Made by a program: the position numbers and the translations under genes
Notes under the pieces: model-generated
Database searches by the model: none
What the model was told of the DNA's origin: nothing
What the model saw: the letters and a program-made list of their open reading frames with translations, nothing else
Assembly (NCBI RefSeq): GCF_011761985.1
Contig: NZ_JAASQT010000008.1
Location: 38,259-102,258 of the forward strand
DNA length: 64,000 nt
Reading direction: 5' to 3'
Origin: Brevundimonas terrae
Lineage (GTDB): Bacteria; Pseudomonadota; Alphaproteobacteria; Caulobacterales; Caulobacteraceae
Shown: in pieces, positions 1 to 6,550 of the stretch
Position numbering within the stretch: the stretch's first letter is position 1
Layout of the letters: each line of letters starts with the position of its first letter

Positions 1-522
1 TTCGGCCGAGCGGATATAGTCGTCGCCACGCTCGAACGGGGGATCGATCAGCACCAGCGGGCCTTGCACCTTCAGCGCTGCCGCCTCGGTCAGGTCATAG
101 CCGTCGCCCTCGAAGCCTTGCGCGTTCGGATAATCTTTCAGCGCCTCGTCCAACAGAACCTTCACCGGCGGGTTCAGCTCGAAACCCTTATAGGTACCGC
201 CATTGCCCAAGGCGCGGGCGATCAACACCGGCGAGCCGGGATAGAACCGCACCCCGCCCTGCGGATTGAACGACGCAACTTCCTTGGCCAGCGCCTCGAT
301 GAGCGGCGGACGGTTATCGGCGGTCATCAGACGCGCCACACCGGCCTCGGCTTCCTTGGAACGCATACCGTCGCCCGACAGGTCATACAGACCCGCCCCC
401 GCATGGGTATCCAGCACCGTCAGTGGCCCTTGCTCAGCCCTCTGGCGGATCAGCCAAAGCACAAGCGCATGTTTGACAAGGTCGGCGAAATTTCCGGCGT
501 GGAAGCTGTGACGATAATTCAT
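1..522 (-). CDS. rlmJ: 23S rRNA (adenine-N6)-methyltransferase RlmJ, 5' part only
   Basis: The reverse strand opens with an ATG at 522 and reads MNYRHSFHAGNFADLVKHA, the characteristic start of the RlmJ (YhiR) family, which methylates A2030 of 23S rRNA using S-adenosylmethionine. A Rossmann SAM-binding loop (LDTHAGAGLYDL, about residues 35-46) and the catalytic DPPFE motif near the window edge are both present. The 174 visible codons are open. The C-terminus lies beyond position 1, so the gene is cut by the window, not broken. It is divergent from the small gene at 584. Family knowledge: about 280 residues, single-domain cytoplasmic methyltransferase. The call is secure from the N-terminal signature and the DPPF[EY] motif. 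Confidence 0.93.
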   Translation of the reverse strand, partial: MNYRHSFHAGNFADLVKHALVLWLIRQRAEQGPLTVLDTHAGAGLYDLSGDGMRSKEAEAGVARLMTADNRPPLIEALAKEVASFNPQGGVRFYPGSPVLIARALGNGGTYKGFELNPPVKVLLDEALKDYPNAQGFEGDGYDLTEAAALKVQGPLVLIDPPFERGDDYIRSAE

Positions 523-583
523 TCGCCTCCGTCCCCCCTTGCGGCCCTTGCGTCAAGAGGCAGGCCGCTTACAGAGTTGCTCC

Positions 584-931
584 ATGCTTCTGGACCATCC
601 CGCTATCAGCGACGAAGAACGCACCGTGCCCGACGCCGTGATCGAGGCGGCCAATTATGGCCTCTCATTGCGCCGCCAGCATGAACGCGGCGGCACCGAG
701 GTCGGTCTGGAACGCGCCCTGCGGCTCAGTCGCGGCGAAAAGGTCAGTGACCGCGACATCAAGGTGATGAACGCATGGTTCGCCCGTCACGCCGTTGATA
801 AGCGCGGCAAGTTCTGGGGACATCCGACCAAACCATCGGCGGGCTATATCGCATGGCACCTGTGGGGCGGCGATGCGGCTCATGAATGGGTGAAGCCATT
901 GCGGGAGCGCTTGAAAGATTTCGGTATCTAA
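584..931 (+). CDS. small conserved protein of unknown function
   Basis: This 115-residue soluble protein begins MLLDHPAISDEERTVPDAV and contains a block reading RRQHERGGTEVGLERALRLSRG, then ARHAVDKRGKFWGHPTKPSAGYIAWHLWGGDAAHEWV. I recall similar GGTEVG/PSAG.IAW.LWGGD segments in small stand-alone proteins and in phage-associated polypeptides, but no function is known to me. There is no signal peptide or membrane segment. An in-frame TTG at 539 would add 15 residues. The ATG at 584 is preferred because the upstream residues look unlike a protein start, although neither has a strong ribosome binding site. The gene ends on a strong hairpin shared with the convergent tdh gene. Confidence 0.7.
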   Translation: MLLDHPAISDEERTVPDAVIEAANYGLSLRRQHERGGTEVGLERALRLSRGEKVSDRDIKVMNAWFARHAVDKRGKFWGHPTKPSAGYIAWHLWGGDAAHEWVKPLRERLKDFGI

Positions 932-933
932 AG

Positions 934-962
934 AAAAACCCCGCCGTTTCCGGCGGGGTTTT
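934..962. terminator. bidirectional rho-independent terminator
   Basis: A 7-bp GC stem (CCCCGCC at 939-945, GGCGGGG at 952-958) has a 6-nt loop. An A-run lies on one side and a T-run on the other, so it can work in both directions. It lies between two convergent genes, the small unknown gene and tdh. Confidence 0.9.
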
Positions 963-969
963 GTTTGTC

Positions 970-2025
970 TTAGTCCCAGTTCAGGATGACCTTGCCGGAC
1001 TGGCCGGACTTCATCGCCTCGAACCCTTCGCGGTACTGCGAGTAGTGCAGTTGGTGGGTGATCAGCGGTTGCAGGTCCAGACCGGCTTTCAGCAGGCCCA
1101 GCATCTTGCGCCATGTGGTGAACATCTCGCGGCCATAGACGCCCTTGATGTTGATGGCTTTCAGGATGATCTGGCCCCAGTCGGTCTCGGTCGGCTTGGC
1201 CGGAATACCCAGCAGGGCCAGACCGCCACCCATGATCAGGGTGTCCACGCATTGCTTGAAGGCAATCGGCGAGCCGGACATTTCCAGCGCCACGTCGAAA
1301 CCGACCTTGAGGCCCAGTTCCTTCATCACGTCGTGCAGGTCTTCCTTGGTCGTGTTCACGGTGCGAACACCCGGCACGACCTTTTGCGCCAGTTCCAGAC
1401 GGAAGTCGTTGATGTCGGTCAGCACCACAGTACGCGCACCGGCGTGACGGGCCACAGCCGCAGCCATGACGCCAATCGGACCTGCGCCCGTGACCAGCAC
1501 GTCCTCGCCCAGCAGGTCGAACTGCTGTGCGGTGTGAACGGCATTACCGAACGGGTCGAGGATGGCACCGATTTCATAGGGCACATCATCCGGCAGTTCG
1601 ATCACGTTGAAGGCCGGAGCCACAACGTATTCTGCAAAGCAGCCCTGACGGTTCACGCCGATACCGCGCGTGTGCGGGTCGAGGTGGAAGTGACCGGCGC
1701 GGGCAGCTTCGGAGTTCAGGTCGATGACGTGACCTTCGGCCGAAACGCGCTGGCCAACCTTGAGCGGACGATCAACATCGGCACCGATAGCGACGATGTC
1801 ACCGGCAAATTCGTGACCGGTAATCATCGGCACCGGCACGTTCTTTTGCGACCACTCGTCCCAGTTCCAGATGTGGATGTCGGTGCCGCAAACGGCGGTG
1901 CGACGCACGCGGATCAGCACGTCTTCCGGACCCATTTCAGGGATCGGAGCCGTAATCTGTTCCAGACCTTCGGCAGGCTGGGTCTTGGCCAGTGCCTGCA
2001 TGTCGCCAGTGGGGTAGCTGGTCAT
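970..2025 (-). CDS. tdh: L-threonine 3-dehydrogenase
   Basis: This 351-residue zinc-type medium-chain dehydrogenase oxidises L-threonine to 2-amino-3-oxobutyrate with NAD+. Catalytic zinc ligands are visible in AVCGTDIHIWNW (Cys46) and GHEF (His71, Glu72). The nucleotide-binding loop is VTGAGPIGVMAAA, and the family ending SGQSGKVILNWD is intact. The start codon overlaps the kbl stop by 4 nt (ATGA), so the two are translationally coupled and perform consecutive steps. The oddity is the structural-zinc lobe. The four cysteines found in the Escherichia coli enzyme are replaced by Asp102, Ser105, Ala108 and Asp116, so the second zinc site is lost. I recall similar cysteine-less loops in other alphaproteobacterial Tdh proteins, so this is probably a lineage variant and not damage. 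Confidence 0.95.
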   Translation of the reverse strand: MTSYPTGDMQALAKTQPAEGLEQITAPIPEMGPEDVLIRVRRTAVCGTDIHIWNWDEWSQKNVPVPMITGHEFAGDIVAIGADVDRPLKVGQRVSAEGHVIDLNSEAARAGHFHLDPHTRGIGVNRQGCFAEYVVAPAFNVIELPDDVPYEIGAILDPFGNAVHTAQQFDLLGEDVLVTGAGPIGVMAAAVARHAGARTVVLTDINDFRLELAQKVVPGVRTVNTTKEDLHDVMKELGLKVGFDVALEMSGSPIAFKQCVDTLIMGGGLALLGIPAKPTETDWGQIILKAINIKGVYGREMFTTWRKMLGLLKAGLDLQPLITHQLHYSQYREGFEAMKSGQSGKVILNWD

Positions 2026-3227
2026 TTGATGACTCCGAGTTCCTTGCCCGCCTGCGTAAAGGCGGCGACCGCTTGGTCGATCTGTTCAAAAGTATGGGCT
2101 GCCGACATCTGGGTGCGGATGCGGGCCTGACCGCGCGGCACGACGGGGAACGAGAAACCGATCACATAGACGCCCAGTTCCAGAAGGCGTGCGGCCATGT
2201 CCTGCGCCAACTTGGCATCGCCCAGCATCACCGGAATGATCGGATGCTGGCCCGGCAGCAGGTCGAAACCGGCTGCGGCCATGGCGGAGCGGAAACGCTC
2301 GGCATTGGCAAACAACTGCTTGCGCAGCGCATCGCCCTCGTCGCCCGCTGCGATACGGATGGCTTCGATCGACGAGCCGCAAATCGAAGGGGCCAGTGCG
2401 TTCGAGAACAGGTACGGACGCGCACGCTGCTTCAGCAGGGCCACCACATTGGCATTGGCACAGATAAAGCCGCCCATCGCCCCGCCTAGCGCCTTGCCGA
2501 ACGTACCGGTGACGAAATCGACCTTCACGCCGCAATGGGCGAACGAGCCACGGCCCTTGTCGCCAAGGAAGCCGGTGGCGTGGCAGTCATCGACCATGAT
2601 CAGGGCGTTGTACTGGTCGGCCAGTTTACGGATCTCGTCGATCTTGCCGATATAGCCGTCCATCGAGAAGGCACCATCGGTGGCGATGATGATATCGCGG
2701 GCACCGTCGGCGCGGGCCTGTTTCAGTTGCGCTTCGAGGTCGGCCATGTCGGAGTTGGCAAAGCGGTAACGCTTGGCCTTGGACAGGCGTACACCGTCGA
2801 TGATCGAGGCGTGGTTCAGGCTGTCGGAAACAATCGCATCTTCGGCACCGAACAGCGGCTCGAAGATGCCGCCATTGGCGTCGAACGCCGCGGCGAACAG
2901 GATGGTGTCCTCAAAGCCGAGATAGTCGGCAATGGCGCGTTCCAGCTCTTTGTGGATTTCCAGCGTGCCACAGATAAATCGGACCGAGGCCGTGCCTGCG
3001 CCCCACTTTTCCTGAGCCTTGATACCAGCCTGCGCGACGCGCTCGTCACCGGCAAGGCCCAGATAGTTGTTGGCGCAGAAGTTCAGCACATCACGGCCAT
3101 TGACCGAGATGACCGGACCTTGGCGCGAGGCAATAACACGCTCGGGCTTGGTCAGGCCCTGAGCATCAATGTCCGCCAGTTCGGCAGACACACGTTCGTA
3201 GAAGGCGGGATTTGCTGATTGGGTCAT
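2022..3227 (-). CDS. kbl: 2-amino-3-ketobutyrate CoA ligase (glycine C-acetyltransferase)
   Basis: This 401-residue fold-type I PLP enzyme of the alpha-oxoamine synthase family splits 2-amino-3-ketobutyrate with CoA to glycine and acetyl-CoA, the step after threonine dehydrogenase. Diagnostic motifs include NFCANNYLGLA near residue 50, DDCHATGFLG (cofactor aspartate and histidine) and TFGKALGG, whose lysine forms the Schiff base. Length matches the family. The ATG at 3227 is preceded by GGAGC at suitable spacing. It is the first gene of the kbl-tdh operon and its TGA overlaps the tdh ATG. Both steps act in the cytoplasm and connect threonine to glycine and acetyl-CoA. Confidence 0.96.
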   Translation of the reverse strand: MTQSANPAFYERVSAELADIDAQGLTKPERVIASRQGPVISVNGRDVLNFCANNYLGLAGDERVAQAGIKAQEKWGAGTASVRFICGTLEIHKELERAIADYLGFEDTILFAAAFDANGGIFEPLFGAEDAIVSDSLNHASIIDGVRLSKAKRYRFANSDMADLEAQLKQARADGARDIIIATDGAFSMDGYIGKIDEIRKLADQYNALIMVDDCHATGFLGDKGRGSFAHCGVKVDFVTGTFGKALGGAMGGFICANANVVALLKQRARPYLFSNALAPSICGSSIEAIRIAAGDEGDALRKQLFANAERFRSAMAAAGFDLLPGQHPIIPVMLGDAKLAQDMAARLLELGVYVIGFSFPVVPRGQARIRTQMSAAHTFEQIDQAVAAFTQAGKELGVIK

Positions 3228-3280
3228 GTTTGCTCCGCTACGCTGAATTTCGGCAGTATTAAACCCCTTTTATTACAGCG

Positions 3281-4096
3281 TTAGGGCGCACCATCCCGAG
3301 CGCCCGCATTCGTGGCAAATGCCGATACCGTGACCTTGCCACCGCAGGCCGTTATCGAGGCCGGAACGCTGGCCAATTGCCCGCCGCCGGGGGCCTTCAG
3401 GGTCCAGCCTGAAACCTCGGGACATTTCGTCTCGCCCTCGCCTTCGTGCGGGATCACACCCCAGCCCAGATAGAAACTGACCGTCTGATGTGGCTTCAGT
3501 TCGATACGGTTCTGACCTTGGGGCGCGGCAAAATAGCTGTCGGAGGTGCGCTCGATTTTCACCGGTACAGCCGCCTTTTGCGTCACCAGTTCCAGTTCAG
3601 GCCACTGGGGCAGGATGCAAGCGCGCTCTCCCTTCAGAGACAGCCGCATTTCCTGCTGGCGATGGCCCATCGCCGCGTCGGCCTCGCCGGTTTCAAGCTG
3701 TAGCTGGTCGGCCCGACAGGCAGTCAGGCTGGGCGCGGGGGCTGCCGTGGGAGATGGCCGCACACACTGGTGCACCGTGCCATCGGCCAAGGTCAGGCGG
3801 GCAACCTCCTGCCCCTCCTCTTGCACCACTTCCCACCTCGCCTTGCCGTCAGTGTAGGCGCTACCGCGCGGGCTGGCGGTCGCCATCAGGTTCATCGTCT
3901 GCCCGTCCAGCGTCAGATGCGCCACACCGCCCTCGTCATAGGCCACCACGACATCCCCGCCCGTACCACATGTATAGCGGACAGGTGTGCTGGCGGCGGC
4001 AGACGGCATCTTCAACTGTCCGCCTGTCTCCTCAGGTGCGGGCTGCTGGCAGGCCGACAGGACCGGTAACAGCATCAGATATTTCAGCGCTCGCAT
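3281..4096 (-). CDS. lipoprotein with MliC-like and DUF4232-like domains
   Basis: This protein of about 271 residues starts MRALKYLMLLPVLSACQQ, a signal peptide ending in a lipobox (LSAC), so it is probably a lipid-anchored envelope protein. Residues about 38-110 (VRYTCGTGGDVVVAYDEGG through DGTVHQCV) resemble the MliC fold, an inhibitor of C-type lysozyme, with its cysteine pair. The second half, from TACRADQLQLETGEADAAMGH, resembles DUF4232, a beta-sandwich domain common in secreted lipoproteins. The ATG at 4096 is chosen over an upstream start at 4126 because a GGAGG sits just before it and the signal peptide then begins properly. It is divergent from the ZnuD-like receptor and shares its upstream region. 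Lysozyme inhibition is inferred from domain similarity only. Confidence 0.72.
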   Translation of the reverse strand: MRALKYLMLLPVLSACQQPAPEETGGQLKMPSAAASTPVRYTCGTGGDVVVAYDEGGVAHLTLDGQTMNLMATASPRGSAYTDGKARWEVVQEEGQEVARLTLADGTVHQCVRPSPTAAPAPSLTACRADQLQLETGEADAAMGHRQQEMRLSLKGERACILPQWPELELVTQKAAVPVKIERTSDSYFAAPQGQNRIELKPHQTVSFYLGWGVIPHEGEGETKCPEVSGWTLKAPGGGQLASVPASITACGGKVTVSAFATNAGARDGAP

Positions 4097-4202
4097 CGTG
4101 TTTCCTCCACCCCTCGCCCCGCTCATACGCAGAGCATTGTGCGCTTAACGCAACAGCCAGAGGCAAAGCTCCCGATATTTCCAAATACGGCGCTTGCGGA
4201 AT

Positions 4203-4220
4203 GATACATTATAACATACC
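4203..4220. promoter_or_regulatory. candidate Zur (zinc uptake regulator) box
   Basis: An 18-nt imperfect palindrome, GATACATTATAACATACC, is centred on TTATAA 31 nt upstream of the receptor start codon. The core and general shape resemble Zur boxes in Proteobacteria (TGTTATAACA-like). The flanks match only partly (3 of 6 positions). The site lies in the divergent gap, so it could control the lipoprotein as well. Confidence 0.5.
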
Positions 4221-4250
4221 AAAACTTATCAGTTCCTGTTGGTGGTGCCC

Positions 4251-6329
4251 ATGACGTCCAAAACCCTTCTGCTTTCCGTGTCCCTTCTGGCCCTCTGCGC
4301 CGGGGCGGCCCATGCGCAAACCACCTCTCAAACAGCCGACCCGCACGATCATGTCACCGAGGTCGAGGAAGTCGTTGTCCGCGCCCTGCCGCTGGGCCGT
4401 GCAGGCAATGATGTGGCCAGCCATGTGGCGCTGCTGAGCGGCGAGGATCTGGTCCACCGTCGCAGTTCCACCCTTGGCGACACCCTGACCAGCCTGCCCG
4501 GTGTGAACTCCGATGCCTTTGGTGGCGGGGCCAGCCGTCCGGTTATCCGTGGTCAGGCCAGTCCCCGCGTGAAGGTACTCAGCGAAGGGGCCGCCCTGAT
4601 CGACGCTTCGGAGGTTTCACCCGACCACGCGGTTTCGGGCGAGCCGATGCTGCTGGAAGGTGTTGAAATCCTGCGCGGCCCGTCGGCCCTGCTGTTTGGC
4701 GGCGGTGCTATCGGTGGCGCGGTCAACCTGCTGGACAAGAAGATCCCCACCCGCATTCCGGCCAATGGCGGCGAAGGCGTTCTGGAATACCGCTATGGCA
4801 GCGTCGATGACGAGAATACCGGCGTGGCCGGTGTCACCGTCGGTGCAGGCCAGTTCGCCCTGCGCCTCGAGGCCGTGGGCCGCCGCAGCGACGATTACCG
4901 CATCCCCGATGACAAACATGACCGTCTGGAAGGCTCCTATAACAACACCTTTACCGGCACGATCGGCGCGTCGTGGATCGGTGAAAAAGGCTATCTGGGT
5001 GCCGCCTATACCCAGCAGAAAAGCACTTATGGCTTGGCTGGCCACAGCCACGAGTTCGCCTCCTGCCACCCGCACGGCACCCACCTGCATTGCGATGGCG
5101 ACGATCATGGACACGGGCACGACGATGACCATGATGACGGTCACGACCATGACCACGAAGGCGAGCACGATCATGCCGCGCCCCAGGTTCGCCTGAAAAG
5201 CCAGCGTGTCGATATTCGCGGCGAACTGAAAGACGTCATGCCGGGCATCGAGCGTATTCGCCTGCGTGCCGGCCACACCGACTATCGCCATGACGAGGTC
5301 GAGGAAGGCGAGGTTCTGACCACCTTCACCAATAAGGGCTATGACGCACGCCTCGAAGTCCAGCACACCGAATGGAACGGCCTGCGCGGTGTCGTCGGCC
5401 TACAGCTCAGCGAAAACGAGTTCGGCGCTGTCGGTCTGGAATCCTATCTGCGCCCGACCGAAACCAAGGCCACCGGCCTGTTCCTGATGGAAGAATACGA
5501 GATCGGCCTGTGGCACCTCGAAGGGGCCATCCGCAAGGACTGGACCGAAACCGCCATCAAGGGCGCAGACAGCGTCGATAATGACCCGCTGTCCGTCTCG
5601 GCGGCAGCCGTCTGGCACTTTGTGCCCGAATGGACCATCGGCCTGTCGCTGGCCCGCTCGCAGCGTGCCCCCTCGGCTCAGGAACTGTTTGCCGACGGTG
5701 TTCACCTCGCCACCAATACCTACGAGATCGGCACTGAAACGCTGGATCTGGAAACGGTTCACTCGGCCGAGCTGACCCTTCGCAAACGCGAGGGCCGTAT
5801 CACCGGCACGCTCAGCGCCTACCACTATGACTATTCGGATTATATCTTCGCCAATACACTGGACCAGCACGAGGACTTCCGCCTGATCCGTTACGAACAG
5901 GCCGATGCCCGCTTTACTGGCCTCGAAGGTGAAGTGACCGCCGAACTGACCCCGTGGCTGAGCGCCACCGTCTATGGCGATTATGTCCGTGCCAAGCTGG
6001 ATAAGGGCGGCAACCTGCCGCGTATTCCCGCCGGTCGCCTCGGCGGACGTTTGTCGGCCTTTAACGGCCCGTGGTCAGGTGAAGTCGACTATACCCGCGT
6101 GTTCGAACAGTCGGACATTGCCGATTACGAGACCAAGACCCCCGGCTATAATCTGCTGAGCGCCAGCGTCGCCTACGGCTTTACGGTCGGCGATATGGCC
6201 GATGCGGAAATCTTTGTTCGCGGTACCAATCTGCTGGACGAAAGAGCATGGAGCCACGCCTCCTTCCTTGGCGAGCGCGCGCCCTTGCGCGGGCGCGGCA
6301 TCAGCACCGGCGTGCGGGTGCGTTTCTAA
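4251..6329 (+). CDS. znuD: TonB-dependent receptor, ZnuD-like zinc/metal uptake
   Basis: The ATG at 4251 begins a clean signal peptide (MTSKTLLLSVSLLALCAGAAHA); a TTG 12 nt upstream is less likely. The 692-residue protein has a plug domain (GDTLTSLPGVNSDAFGGGASRPVIRGQ, then EILRGPSALLFGGGAIGGAVNL) and a beta-barrel ending in aromatic GVRVRF. Between about residues 265 and 310 a predicted surface loop is extremely rich in His and Asp, with a pair of cysteines flanking CHPHGTHLHC. This loop organisation is what is known from neisserial ZnuD, a zinc receptor. The Zur-like box just upstream supports zinc import across the outer membrane. Nickel or another divalent metal remains possible. No inner-membrane zinc transporter lies nearby. 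Confidence 0.85.
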   Translation: MTSKTLLLSVSLLALCAGAAHAQTTSQTADPHDHVTEVEEVVVRALPLGRAGNDVASHVALLSGEDLVHRRSSTLGDTLTSLPGVNSDAFGGGASRPVIRGQASPRVKVLSEGAALIDASEVSPDHAVSGEPMLLEGVEILRGPSALLFGGGAIGGAVNLLDKKIPTRIPANGGEGVLEYRYGSVDDENTGVAGVTVGAGQFALRLEAVGRRSDDYRIPDDKHDRLEGSYNNTFTGTIGASWIGEKGYLGAAYTQQKSTYGLAGHSHEFASCHPHGTHLHCDGDDHGHGHDDDHDDGHDHDHEGEHDHAAPQVRLKSQRVDIRGELKDVMPGIERIRLRAGHTDYRHDEVEEGEVLTTFTNKGYDARLEVQHTEWNGLRGVVGLQLSENEFGAVGLESYLRPTETKATGLFLMEEYEIGLWHLEGAIRKDWTETAIKGADSVDNDPLSVSAAAVWHFVPEWTIGLSLARSQRAPSAQELFADGVHLATNTYEIGTETLDLETVHSAELTLRKREGRITGTLSAYHYDYSDYIFANTLDQHEDFRLIRYEQADARFTGLEGEVTAELTPWLSATVYGDYVRAKLDKGGNLPRIPAGRLGGRLSAFNGPWSGEVDYTRVFEQSDIADYETKTPGYNLLSASVAYGFTVGDMADAEIFVRGTNLLDERAWSHASFLGERAPLRGRGISTGVRVRF

Positions 6330-6357
6330 AGTCACACACTGTGCTTTAAAAAATAAG

Positions 6358-6389
6358 GCGGGGGCGGGATCGACGGATTCCGCCCCCGC
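6358..6389 (+). terminator. GC-rich hairpin after the ZnuD-like gene
   Basis: A 10-bp stem (GCGGGGGCGG at 6358-6367 with CCGCCCCCGC at 6380-6389) lies 28 nt after the stop codon. No T-run follows, so it may be a weak or factor-assisted terminator. Confidence 0.55.
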
Positions 6390-6550
6390 TCGCGTTTACA
6401 GCCACTATGAGTTCCGCCGCCCTGCCCGAAACGCGGAACCCGGTTTTTTATATCGAGCAGGTTCAGGCGCGGTTCACCCAAGCGGCCCTAGTCCTTGCTC
6501 GAACCTCCCCCGCGCGGCCTGTGCCGCCCACACGTTTTAGATGAGCCGAT

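Noticed and set aside
886..2130. Plus-strand open frame of 414 residues over tdh
   Set aside because: It is antisense to tdh, whose motifs are intact. Low-complexity His/Asp/Val composition is typical of shadow frames.
6407..6544. Possible 45-codon gene ending just before the glycine-rich receptor
   Set aside because: It reads MSSAALPETRNPVFYIEQVQ onward, but it lacks a ribosome binding site and no similar small protein comes to mind. In GC-rich DNA such short frames are expected by chance.
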